Shown one piece after another: positions 1-12,130 of a DNA stretch of 64,000 nucleotides. Each line of letters opens with the position of its first letter. The stretch's first letter is position 1. Below the pieces are notes generated by a model. It was not told the DNA's origin. It did no database searches and was given only the letters and a program-made list of their open reading frames with translations. Where the stretch lies: positions 19,870,276-19,934,275 of the forward strand of contig OY829662.1 in the NCBI GenBank assembly GCA_963691815.1. Reading direction: 5' to 3'. The translations under genes were made by a program, and so were the position numbers. This stretch comes from Echiichthys vipera (taxonomy: Eukaryota; Chordata; Actinopteri; Perciformes; Trachinidae).

Positions 1-354
1 ACGTGTGGAATGGTGTTTCTTCACGAGGCGCGATGTCCCAAAACTGTAAGTAAACCTGATGTTTGTTTCTCCAACAGGTTGAGACAGCTTAATCTGTCAG
101 TTTTCTAATTACATAGTTTCTTTAGAGCACTTCTTTTAGAACTGGAGATAGGACCCATGGGGGTCATGAGACAATTAGGAGGATAGAAATGAGAAACTTA
201 GAAATGAAACATTTCACAAAGGGAGGAGGACTCAAACAGGGCAAGCAGGCAGAATGAAGGGACACCTACCTGAGACGAAGGTTCATTCCAGCTGTGTGTA
301 CATCCTTGAGTCCTTTCCTCACCTCCTCTCCTCACATCTTAGTCCCTCCCACCT

Positions 355-426
<72 letters not shown>

Positions 427-1007
427 GAGGAGTCAAGGAAGAGAAATAAGAAGAGTCAAGGCAACAGGCATTTAACAAAATGAGACATTCGGGACACACA
501 TAAGAATTTGTCGACTAATCGATCAGTTGATTGAAGAGTTTTGACAAAGATGTGTACTGTGGCAGGATGTCACTTTTCAATAAAATATGAAATAATGGTA
601 TCTTTGTTTAAATAAAAAAAGACGTTAACAGTAAATTTGACTGTCTTTTGAAGTACACTTTTAAAAAGTATATGTAAAATATACTTTAAATTAAGCACAA
701 AAGGTAAAAGTATACTTCTAATAACTTTTGGAAAACTGAATTATATTTCTATTACACAAAATCTACTTTTTTCCCCTGTGTTATCAGGTACTGAGTGAAA
801 CAGAGAAATGTACTAAACAACACATACAGTAAATCTATAAAAAGGTGTTATCAGGTGTAACGCGGGGAGGGATCAATTAAAAACTGGTCTATGGTTTAAA
901 CGGTGGAGATAAGGTGATTTATATCTTAACGCTGTTGGAGACGGTTGTTAAGGAGTTGGATGGTATTTTTTATGGCTCGCAACAAATCCTATTATTATTA
1001 TTTACAG
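1..1007. other. Upstream flank with no recognised exon
   Basis: This flank is AT-rich. It holds the TA microsatellite at about 355-421. A stretch at about 640-720 repeats short AGTATACTT-like words in both orientations and resembles a degraded interspersed repeat. Any intron or upstream exons of the coding block that follows would lie here or beyond the window. None could be called. Confidence 0.4.
357..421. repeat. (TA)n microsatellite
   Basis: An uninterrupted TA dinucleotide tract of about 65 bp follows GAGATATA and ends at GCGCGG. It is likely length-polymorphic and hard to assemble. Confidence 0.97.
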
Positions 1008-1726
1008 CGACTGAATCAGCCAATCCCTCCTCTTCGACATCACTCAGCTGCGCAGGATGCCCAGGTGATGGTGGGCAGATCGTGTCGCCGCCAGCAGGAA
1101 GAAGAGGAGGACGGACCGGACTCGACATCCTGGACAGAGACAGCTTCATGTCCTGTTTATCCACCATGCTCCCTTGTAGAGAAGCACTGAGGTGGACCAT
1201 AAATCTGCCTGTTTGTTTCCCTTCTGATGATCTTCCCCTGAGACTGAACGGTGAACGCCGTCTGTTCCCATCCAGACATCCAACAATGCTTCTGGTTTTA
1301 CCTCAAACACAACGTAGGAGGCTTGTGGAGGAGAACTGCTTCAGTGTGCGTTCCCTTTGCCACCCTGCACTGAGAGAGCGGACTCTCAGGAGGCTCACTG
1401 AGTCTGGAGGTCTGCAGGCGCTGATCGACCAGTGGGACGACAGCAGCCTGGAGGAGCTGGAAGCCTTCATTGACTCCTACTTTGAGATGATTTGGGCGCA
1501 AACCATTGGGTCATTTCAGGAACCTGAGTCTGCCACCACCGCAGAGGAGGAGGAGGCGGAGGCCGGGCAGGAGGAAGTGCTCTCATCCATTGACAGGAAA
1601 CTTTCAAAGCTGGAGCTCCTTGAGGAGATCAGGAGGGATCTAAGCGAGCTGAGGAAGAGCCTGGAGAACAGCTGGGAGGTCATACAGGAACTCAGAGAGA
1701 AAATGAAACAGGATGAAAAAAACTGA
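1008..1726 (+). CDS. Probable last coding exon of an unrecognised gene (acidic / coiled-coil C-terminus)
   Basis: I do not recognise this protein. An open frame runs to TGA at 1724-1726 and is GC-rich against an AT-rich surrounding. A good splice acceptor (a TATTATTATTTACAG tract) ends at 1007, so this is probably a terminal exon. The frame is also open upstream to 914, but without an ATG. The first in-frame ATG is at 1148, so a single-exon gene starting there is an alternative. Visible features are a region rich in Leu, Arg and Cys, then a helix-like stretch (LEELEAFIDSYFEMIW), an acidic run of Glu around 1545-1580, and a C-terminal heptad-like segment from about 1590 (Leu/Ile spacing in SKLELLEEIRRDLSELRKSL) suggesting a coiled coil. 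A possible AATATA polyadenylation variant follows near 1783. No catalytic motif was seen. Function is unknown and no homologue is asserted. Confidence 0.5.
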
Positions 1727-1895
1727 GCAAAGTCTTCTTACAAAGTCCAAATTAATTTGTGTTTTTTTCTGAGCAAGATGTAAAATATAAAGTCAAAACA
1801 ACAGTTGTGTTATGATATTTGTCCACAAGGGAGAGCTGTTGTATAACAGTCAGTTATTATGAGACCGCCTCACACTGCTGGAGTTTTGGAAGAAG

Positions 1896-2220
1896 GTGCA
1901 ACTAAGTAGATTTACTCAAGTACTGAACTCAAGTACAAATTCAAGGTACTTTACTTTAAAGGCATACTTCTACTCCACTCCATCTCAGCAGGAAAGAGCC
2001 TATTGTACTTTTAACTGCACTACATTTATCTCACACTAATATAACACTGAATGAGCACTTTTACAGTATAAAAGTACATTTGCTGATGATACTTCTGTAC
2101 GTTTACTTAAGTAAGATTTTGAAATCAGGACTTTTAACTTGTAATGGACTATTTTTAGACTGGCATTTCTACTTTTACTTTTGTAAAGGATCTGACTTAC
2201 CACAAGTAAAAAAAAGTATT
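1896..2220 (+). repeat. Fish interspersed repeat rich in AAGTACTT-type words
   Basis: The sequence contains CTCAAGTACTGAACTCAAGTAC, CTTCTACTCCACTCCATCTCAG, a TTGTACTTTTAACTGCACTACATTTAT stretch and CTTTTACTTTTGTAAAGGATCTGA. This word set is characteristic of a very abundant non-autonomous repeat of fish genomes. Related copies in this window are at about 43295-43600 (same orientation) and 59510-59655 (opposite orientation). Exact ends and target duplications are not visible. Confidence 0.65.
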
Positions 2221-4969
2221 GCATTCAAAATAAAAAAATATAAGATGAATAATGCAGAACGGCCCATTTCAGGCAGAAGCAGGAGAAAAATAGTAGTACA
2301 AAGCACAAGACTTGATAAGTGAAGCCTGGATTATCCTGCGCCGATGTAAACAGATGTTTTGATAGTTTTGCTGTTGTTAAACACCATCCCTATTCCTTCA
2401 ATTCATCTAGTCTTTTCTCCATGTCTTCGAGGCATGCGACAAAAACGATGTTTTGACGATGACATATTCCTTTAGGATGTAACTGACGATGAGATAAAGG
2501 GGCGTGCTGGTTTGTTTGGCTGATAAATCACTCACTTTTCCTATCAAATGACGCCCTGCAGCTTGGCAGCTCCCTGCACAAACATTAAAGCCTTGAACGG
2601 TTGAAATTAACCTTGTTCATGTTGTGCAGGAGAGTCCACGTGTCTGCTTCTACCAGTTTACAGACAACCACTCTGTGGTGGACAAAAACAGGAAAGTCAA
2701 TCCAGCTGAGCATTTTCTTCCGGTGACAGTCTGTTGCAGCTTCTGTGACAGCCTTTTTCTTTCTCCTGAATTTATCCAGAGCTTTCAAGTGAGTCACACA
2801 CAGAGACACTTAAACTGCAGAGGCAGAGTAAACACTGTGGATGTCCTCTGCTGTCAAGGCAAAATAAGAATGTATGGAATGGATGGAGGGATGACCACGT
2901 TTTTATGAGGAAGCTAAAGTTGTTTGATCCAGGTTCCTGATCCAGACTTGTGAAGTTGTATCTCTGCTCAGATCTGATGTGTTCTTTCCTCCCAAACAAC
3001 ATCACCGTGTTTCCCTTTTATTAAAGCTGCATTAGGAAGTGGGAGATAACTGCTGAAAAATGTTAGGATAACCAGATATCATGTATGGATGCTACCAAAC
3101 AATTCACCTGCATTGTGATGCTTTATACGCCTGACTCACTGTTGTTTAGGAGTTTGGATTTTGCAGTTTGAGTTTTGTTTAGCTGCTCTCTGAGTGAGAG
3201 AAAGGTGTGCAAACACATTTTTACCAATAAAAGAAAAACTTGCTGAAACGTTAAGGATGCTAAAAAATATTACTACACACACATACTAAACACATTGTGA
3301 CTGTGTATAATTAGCACAAATGTAAATGAAAGCAAAATGCAGTAAGAGTTGAAATGAAAACAGTATCCAAATTGTCGAATATTTGGGTGCAGACATAAAG
3401 GTAAAGTTACAAGCATCTGAATGTGCAACAGAGCGATCGATGCACCATTGTAGCCTCCCTGTACTAGCTTTTTTTCAGGCTTCTGATGAACAAGGCTTTA
3501 GAGTTGGGTTATACTGCCGCCTGTTGGTTTGGCGTGTTCTTGAAAGTGCTTCAATTGTGTTTTTGCGTTTTCATTTGGACAGAGATTTTATTTTTTACGT
3601 GTTTGTGTGAACGGGACTGTTTTTGAGAAAGAAAGGATAAATAACCGTGTATCTGTGGACTAGGCCTGAAGCTGTTCTGCTGTAAATCACTATATTAACT
3701 ATCCGCCATTTCTGAGAATGTACGTTTATCCACCACATAGTTCCCTAAAAACGCCCACAATGGAGTGAAAAAAGTCGTGTCTATATAGGCTACTCTGCTG
3801 CTCATGTGACTATCACAGCAGCTGTTGATGATAAAAACATCGCTGTTCAGCTTTAAAGATCTCTCTCCTCCTGCTGTCTCTTCCTGCATCCAATCATCAG
3901 CAGGGTTGTTTCCCTTTGACAGATAGCCCTGATGTTCAGCCCTAAAGCTCCCAAAAATTTTGTGATAAAAGACAAGAGAAATCTCAGCTGTGGGGATACA
4001 TGGGGAGGGACGGTGACATTTGCAGGATGGACTTACTGGAGGACTAGAATAGCAAAGGAATGATTTGTAGGCAATCACGGTCTATTTATCTCTGTCACTG
4101 CTCATCTCTGGGCTTTCTCTCTTTGCATTTTACCTCTTCCAATATCATTACTCCTCCAATCTCCTCTCCCTGCTTTCTTATCATCTATCTTCCTCCCTTG
4201 TCAACATGTCATTCCTCCATTCTCCCGACACTCATTTTCTCTCTTTTCCGCCTGCCATCCCATTCTCTCTGCAGTACTTCATCCCTCCTCTCAAATCAAG
4301 TCCTGAGTGCTCAGCTCAGCTCACCCCCCTCTCATTAAAGTAGTTCTGCAGCCCGGGGAGGAAAGAGGAGAAATGGATCTCCTCTCTCTGTTTCTCTCTG
4401 TCATGGAGGCTGTTCGGCAGACAATTCTTAGCCTGCATCCATCTCCATTAGTGGGACGGAGCAGCAACCGGCGCGACCCCCCACCCGTCGCCCTGTATCA
4501 CGTTTCACTGCCTGCTATTTTTCCAGGTGGGGAAAAAGAACCAGGCAGAGAGATGGGCAGATGCTGGGAACATGGATGGAGAAGGGATGATTTAGACCTG
4601 GTGTAAAAGAATCATCCATCGTCTCAATTCCCTTCATGCTCTGATACCATGACGTCCCCCCCTGGGGGTTGATGTCTGGTGCACGGTAGAGTGTCCACCA
4701 GTGCTCCTCAGCAGGAAGACTGAACTTTTCTACCCTTTCCAGCCCATAAAAAAGTCGGCATCATGGCCTCACAGTGACACTGATTCCACAAGAGTTTTTA
4801 GGCTAAAGCAGAGAGTACAGTACAGGAACAGCTGCACCAGGTCTTGGCTGTGTGATGCAAGTTATTGAGAGGTTTAGAGAGAGAGAGAGAGGTGTAAGAG
4901 TAAGACTTTTTTCCTTCCTTTAGGCTCGTGTTGTGTCTATGTCACATTTATACCATAATTTTCCACCAC

Positions 4970-5780
4970 AAGAGTTTTGGGGCTCGTCTCATTTCAATCA
5001 AGTCTTTTTACAGAGTTGTTTCCAGGTCTTCTGGATCAAGTCTCGGCCAAGTCGAGTCTTTGAGGGCAAGTCCAGGACTCACAAGTCTTTATGAGCAAAT
5101 TAATCCTTCAGGTCTCTGAATTCCAACCATTAAAATGACACGATTTGAACCTTTTTTTTAATTGTTTTTTCTGCATGACTCAGTTCGGTGCTTTCAAAGT
5201 AAAAGTCTCATAAATTAGAAAGGTGGCCTGTCATTCTTTATTTTTTTATTCTTCTGGGATATAACCTCAAGTTTAAACTTCAATGTTTTTGTTTTCAAGT
5301 ATGAAATCTTAAGAGTGAAGTCTAAAGTGCTTGTCAGATCATCCACGACACCTTTTCGACTTTTCGTTTTTGGGTTGTTTCGTCTCTGATACTTGTTTTA
5401 ACTTTCCACAATCAAAGTTCTCTGTTTTTGTGTATACAATTAGAGTGCAACACCATACCAAGACTGTCCAAATGGTTTTAACTCACCTTTAAGTGTGACC
5501 ATTGAGAACCGGTATAAACGTTATGTTCAAATGATACTTTTTATGATCTAGATGGTTTGAAGCATACTGAACCCTTTAAACCAGTCAAGTTTTGTGATTT
5601 ACATTGGACTCGAGCAAAATATCAAGTCTTGTTGACCAAAAGAGATTTGAGACTTAAAAGTTTTTGCTTTAAAGTTTTAAGTGAAGTCTAAGAAAGCCTC
5701 TGGAGCCCTCCGGAGGAACTGGAAGATGGACTTCTGAGCTACCGTGTAAGTTAAATCTTCATGAATCACAAGTCCTTGTT
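4970..5780. repeat. AAGTC/GACTT-rich degraded interspersed repeat
   Basis: The words AAGTC, CAAGTCTC, AGTCGAGTC and GACTT recur irregularly (for example 5030-5095 and 5590-5700). The same vocabulary appears at 18466-18560 and 19290-19345, flanking the hAT-like insertion. This suggests one fold-back-type repeat family. Boundaries are not clear. Confidence 0.45.
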
Positions 5781-6769
5781 TTAGCAACCAAGGCCTCTAG
5801 TCTTCAGATCTTATTCAAGACATTAATGTGGGCGCCTGTGAACTCGTCGAGAACCCATTATACACCGTCACATTCAGCCTGTGGGAACAATTTCGCTTGA
5901 ATACTTCAGGAATAGTCTGAATACGTCCAGGCTTCAAGTGTGGAGGTGATGGAGGAGTGTGTGTCAGGAGTAAATGAGGTACATTTGGCTTGACTGGCAC
6001 CTGGACTGCACCAACACCAACCACACACAAACACACATGCACACAACTTAAGACTCTTCCATCTTCCCAAATTCACGTCTGTCATTGAGCCCCATCAGGA
6101 TATGCCGGGTCAGGGGAAACCTCCAGGGCAAAGTTCAGGAAACAATTAAGGGAAATAACTGCACACCAGAGGAGCGAATTCCAGCTCCATTTTTGAATAT
6201 GTTTCTGTTTCTCAGAAGGTCTCGCTCATTAAATCATTAACCCCCGCAAATAGAGACCACAAAAGAGGAAAAAGCAACACGGTTGTATGTTAAAAATTTA
6301 GAAGCCATCTGCTTCACAAGTGGGTATTACTAGAGCTATTACAGAGAGAGATGAGAGCAGAGCCCCCTGTAAATCAATGGAGGCTTGGGTTTGTGGTTTG
6401 ATCCTGAAGTTTCACCTTCAGACATTTCGCTTTTCCCAGTGATGGCCAACGAGGCAGAATGCTTTCACTGCGATATGTCACCAGCACTTAAATAAGATGT
6501 ATATCATAAAGACTCTAAACATATTTGCTTCTCTAACATGTCTTCTATCTCTGTGCAGGATTTCAGCATTACAGTAAAGCATGAAACACGGTTTGGGCCC
6601 TAAATGCATGTGAAAATATTTTAATGTGAAGATTTTTGAACTTTCAGTATGTTTGGAGGAGTGCTTTCCAACCCATAGACCCCACTAAAGGGGTCACAAG
6701 ATCAGATTTATAACAGTTTTTTGGCCATAAGCCCTGGACTGGCTGCTTGGCTCAGACATTCGTGATCCT

Positions 6770-6960
6770 CAGAGGTTGAATCCTTCTGACATTGGTGGAC
6801 TTTTCCTCCAGCACCAGCAGCAGGTCAAAATTCACACTTATCTAGTGACATAACTCAACATCTACTGAATGCATTGTGACATTAATGGTTCTCAGACGGT
6901 ATTTCCTAATGTAATTGGCGCTTTTCCTTCAGTGGCACCATGAGGTTGACAGTCGTGGTT
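6770..6960 (+). repeat. Fragment of the large fish repeat also seen at 35960-36810 and 42780-43290
   Basis: The stretch has the phrases GAATCCTTCTGACATTGGTGGACTTTTCCTCCAGCACCA and AGGTCAAAATTCACACTTATCTAG in diverged form. These correspond to the CTGACTTTGGTGAT...TTTTCCTCTAGCGCCACCATCAGGTCAAAATTTCAATTTGTCC-like pattern of an abundant fish repeat. Confidence 0.45.
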
Positions 6961-9900
6961 TTAGTGGTCGAGCTCAGCAGAAGAACAGTGCTGGGAACAA
7001 GCCTGATATCCGACCATGTGCCGATGACCCTCCCCTTGCTGCCCTTCAGCCAACCTCGTGTTAATGTTCTCAAAACCCCTTCACTACAGGAACAACAACC
7101 TCCGAGCTAGCAACCTACATTTAGACGTCTGTATCTGATCTGAGTTTGCAGCTGCAGGGCTGAAATAACTTGTGAACACACCTGGGAAAAGGCCAGACTC
7201 CCGTCTCGCAGGACTGTGTTGCCCAATGTTGATCCGTTTTCTTATACAGCGATAGCGTCATGTGCCCCAGTTCAAACCGATCCATTCCACTTCACAAGAG
7301 CTTCTGTGATTTGGTTTAAGACAGTTCTGCTAGAGCCACATTCAGTTAGCATATCGCCTGTGGTGTGAGTCCAGTGAGCCCAAGTATAGAGTTTCACCTT
7401 AAGGTCACCGATCATCAAGTATGTTCATCTTTTTTTTAGTAAGTCTAACCACATAGTCCTAAAGTCCATAAATGGTGCAAACAAGCCAGGGTATTTTCCT
7501 CTTATCCCAGGATGTATATTTGGGTATGTGGGGTAGCAATTTATTATATACTGGATACTCTCCCTCTTTATGCCTCCAATTGTATTGAAATGAAAGCGTC
7601 TCTGGAGGGAAAATCACTTTATGGTTGATCTGCATCCAAACATGGTTTCTGGCAAAAAATATGTGGGAACCGCTGGCTGATTGGCTACAACGTGCAAGTG
7701 TTTATCTGGGGTGTCACATTTACATGCTAATACCAGTTATTTGATACATGACAGGATCCAGGAATTTATTCCAGCATTGATAGACCTCCAATCTTAAACA
7801 TTATATCTGGACCGATGACTTTAATCGTCTGTAGCTTTTATGTTTATGCGGCGGCCGTTTTCTAGCCTGAGGAAGAAAATGTTGAGAGGAGAAGCCTGAG
7901 CTCTGTGGTGTGAATGACAAGAACATAAAAGGGATGTTAGGAGGTAGAAAGAGGCGTGATACGTGGTGGGGAGATAATGGAAAAAACAAGAAGAAGAACG
8001 ACAACCAGACGAATGAATACAGATTTTATGTTTAGAGCCGCGAATTATAGTAAATGAAATAAACACAATATACGGCCTCAAATTCATGCACACGCACACA
8101 CAGCGAAGGTTTATTTTGTGTATGTGTTGAGGATTTCCGGGACATTAGCAGCCAGCCTTGTACGCTGGTTGAGTGAACGCAACCGACCCAAACAAGGTCA
8201 CGGCCTTTGATCGCTGCCAATGAGACGAAAAGCATGAAGGGATGGGAACAAGACGCGACTACACACCTAACAAACATGACACACAAACACACCTATTAAC
8301 TTTCCACGTAATAAACTCCAATAAAGACGAGGAAACGGCGAAAGCGCACACATGGATTTAACAAGCATCTGAATTAAAACCTTCATTACTCAATATTATT
8401 TAATAGTATTGAGCTGTTTGTGGAAATCCGGAGCTCAGGAAGATCACATTTTGGAAGTGAAGGATGCTTGGAGGAAGGTAGAGGAAGAGGATCAGGTTAT
8501 CTATGATTGCTATTCAATACCATCCAACCAGCTAATCGTATTACTCTCCTTTCTGTGCCCTGCTGTCAATACTCATCCTTGGGGTTGCTCTCAGTCGACA
8601 GCTCACCTTTTTACAACCATCTCTTTTTTCCTCTTCGCTCTTAACACCTCTTTTCATTTGTTTCGATCTCTCTCCTGGCCTCTCGTGCGACCGCGTCTCG
8701 TCTCCTTCCCAGTGACGTTACAGATGCTTAAGAAGTCAAACGGCAGCGGCCTTTACGATCCCATGATGCTCAAGCAGACCAAAGGAAGCCGAAAAACAAC
8801 AATGTCCTGCCTCATTCACAGCCATTAAACCCCTTTGATCCCAGGACATTGTGTCTGTGTGAGACATTAAGTAAAATGTAAATGTCTCTGTCTGCAGGGG
8901 TATTATGCAGATGTTCTATTTCTTTTATTTGGGCAAACAGCTAAACTATAATTGCGTTTCTCAAACTTGAATGCATTTGAATCACAATTTGTGCATCATA
9001 ACAAAGGCTCTTCTGATTAATGCAGAGTAAAGGCACATTTATCTGCGCTCAAAGAGCTGGGCATAATGCCTCGATAGACATCAAGGTTTAGAAATCACAC
9101 CACTATCAATTTTCCATCACCGTCACCGTGAGTGAAGCAGCTCATCTATTTGGCTGATTATAGCGGTTAGCTGAAGGAGAAACAGAGAAAAGTGGGTAAG
9201 AAAGCAGATAAGAACTACTTCTCTCCATTACAGTGGATCAGAAATGGTCTCGTCTGAGGCTTCACTGCAGGGAGAGGAGTGGGAATAAAGGACTTACTGG
9301 CAAACGGATGCTCTTTGAAGCACTTTATAAACCTATCTCTACTGTCATTTTCGAGAGGAACAAAAATGATTAAGGCAATAATTGAGATAATTAGACAGTA
9401 ACATATGAATATGAAAACTCAATTTAAAGTAGCCTCTCAGGGACAAATTGTAAAAAAAGGCAGCCCACCTATCCAAGCTGGTCCCCTGAACCGACAGTGC
9501 GATCAGATGCAGATACATTTGAGTTCCTACCAACACACACACTGTGAAAAAAGACAGAACATCGGAAAATATTGGATTCAACAAGCCATTCGGGTGGGGC
9601 TCCCCTTCCTATTTGACATACAGGTTCATTATTATATACCACCCTCTATCTGACTATCTCCAAACTGGTCACAGCGGTGGTGGCTGTTGCTCAGAGGTGC
9701 CTGACGGAAAAAAAAGTTTGAGCGGTTAAGCCGGCTACTTTTGATATATTTGTAACTATTCTTAGTCCAGTAGGTCTATGGAGTCCCAAGAGTGTGACAG
9801 TATACAGTATATCACAAAAATACATGTTTTTGCGTGCGCCCTCCTGATTCAACAACCTCTATCAAGCCTTTATCTAGCCATCCAGATAGTTTCTGTTTTA

Positions 9901-11885
9901 TCTTCACAGGTTCTGAGAGATCTATATCCTTCTGCTGATACTCAGATACAAGGTGAAGAGAAATAAATTGGATTTTGTTTGTGGTGCTCGAGAAATGAAA
10001 CTGGAAAAAGCTTTTTTTCCCCCAGAACAAATATCTTATGTACTCTGGATAATCCAGACCTCACTGTCAACATATAAGAACTAAATCTTCTGTAGAAAGT
10101 GGTTCCACAGTGAGGAAACATTATTTTACTCAAGATAATACAAAATGACTTCAAAATTACGATGAACTGATCCTTTAAGTCATATTTCCCTGATGCTGTG
10201 GTGGAAACATCTGACTCATCTCACCTTCCTGTCAAAGATTTCCCACTTGTAGCAAGGAAAATAATTTAAAAACTAAACATGAGATGAAATGAGTTGTGAA
10301 GATGGACCTTCTGTGGAGCGAGTGTGTCGGTAAAATGATCTGTGTAGAGATTCCCCTGAGTGTCCCTTGTGTAAATAGCACAGCCTGTCTTTGCTGTTCC
10401 GTCTTCTGCACCTTTCAGCTTCTGGTTCCCAGGTACATGAGGGGTCGTGTATTCTGAAGGGTCACATGTTTTACAACCTGCTGCCTCGCCGCCCACACCG
10501 TGACAGCAGGGGATCTGAGGGTGAAGCACGCTCCGACCACCAGCCATGTGCAGACAGAAACAGGAAGAACGCTGTTTTTTTTTCTGACGGTGCACCTGCT
10601 CGTTGATACCATCTCCTCTACGTCTATGTCTGGTCTCGTCGGGTATGAAAGGATTAGCGTTTAGTGCGTGTTGAGTCGGCAATTCGACTCTGAGGCTGGT
10701 CTCAGACACATCACTGCACCTCTGTTGCGTCCTGGGACACAGAGGGGCTGAACACGAGCCCTCTGGGGTCTGCAGAGAATCCACCCACTCTGTCAGGAAA
10801 TAAAGGCTTTCTGACAAGATATGGTTTTCCGGCACATTTGGATCAGGGTCACGAGCACCTCTGTACCACCTGGAATTTAAATGTCAACCTTTAACACTTT
10901 GCTGCTGGGTGCACAAGAAGCCTGAGTAGCTACCCAGGAAGAAGGAAGTTAAATATAGCCTACCACCACTGAATTATTACAGTTATTACGGTCGGCAGAC
11001 ACATGCCAATTGTCGTCGCTCATTTGCTCTCACAGCATATGCATATCCAGTGGCATTTTATTTAACATTATCTGTGTGTCTTATTTCGTTACAAGCTGTA
11101 ATCTCACCTCGCACAAGACGTCTGGAAGTTATTTTTTTTTATTCTTCTGCGTGAGGTAAGTGAGTCTTTGGACACATTTCACACTCGGGAAGATGAGAAC
11201 AATGTGTTTCTCGCTCCTAAACCATTTCTTATCTCATGCGTGATAAAAAATAAAACCTTTGGAGGTCTGGTGTGCAGTTGTGCCGGAGTGGATTTTTTAT
11301 TATTTTAACTCTCATCTAAATTATCGTTCCGATTGGAAAAATAACGAAATATGTATTTTCTATAATCAAAAACATATTTCTAATGAGCTGGCCCCACCCA
11401 AAAGCACACATTTTACTGTATCAAGCTGGAAAACAAGTCATCACAGTCTTAATGACCACGTATGCCACGAGATATGAGGGAGTTTATGCTTGTTGCTGGG
11501 ACGGAAGACCTTTAAAGTTTTTCAGAAAAGGGTTGTTTTCGGTTTTTCTTCACATCTGTCAAGCTTGGAGTCGGCGATGAACAAGTACGTACGGAAGATT
11601 AAACAGAGCTCAGGGCAACCAAACAACCGCTTCTTGCTTTGACGTCACTCATTCATCAGCCCTGTGTTGGAACGAGAGATGTCCATTGCACCCATGAATT
11701 TCCTTCAGTTGCTAACCGGCTTTGATCACAAAATCCTCCTTAGTGCTTGACGACCTAATTTATGTCTCGTAGTGTGTAATTATTTTTATTGGATGATGGA
11801 TTCAAAAAATGTCTACAGCGATGCTAGCATCTCTGTGAGGCTGTGAGGCACTGTTGTGAGCTAAATGCTAACGTCAGCATCACAA

Positions 11886-12130
11886 GCAGAGCTACCGTGG
11901 GCGCAGAGCTACCGTGGGCCCAGAGCTACCGCGTGCCCAGAGCTACCACGGGCGCAGAGCTACCGCGTGCCCAGAGCTACAGCGGGCGCAGAGCTACCGC
12001 GGGCCCAGAGCTACCGCGGGCCCAGAGCTACAGCGGGCCAAGAGCTACTGCGGGCGCAGAGCTACAGCGGGCCCAGAGCTACCGCGGGCGCAGAGCTACA
12101 GCAGGCCCAGAGCTACCGCGGGCGCAGAGC
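11886..12130. repeat. 17-bp CpG-rich minisatellite, 14.4 copies
   Basis: The unit GCAGAGCTACCGCGGGC (17 bp) is repeated head to tail exactly 14 times from 11886 to 12123, followed by a 7-bp partial unit. Variant positions are C/T and A/C inside the ACCG core and G/C at the unit start. Because 17 is not a multiple of three, each frame cycles through all three translations of the unit. This is why three overlapping frames stay open here, and they should not be read as genes. Confidence 0.97.

Larger units (their letters stand above)
2221..11885. other. Intergenic region without a recognised gene
   Basis: Reading both strands I found no exon with conserved residues here. Short open frames are scattered and look random. 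Recognisable contents are a pyrimidine-rich stretch at about 4100-4340, an AAGTC-word repeat at about 4970-5780, a degraded fish repeat at about 6770-6960, and a 570-bp open frame on the minus strand at 10266-10835 with no recognisable domain. Some of this may be regulatory DNA, but nothing in the sequence alone proves it. Confidence 0.5.
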
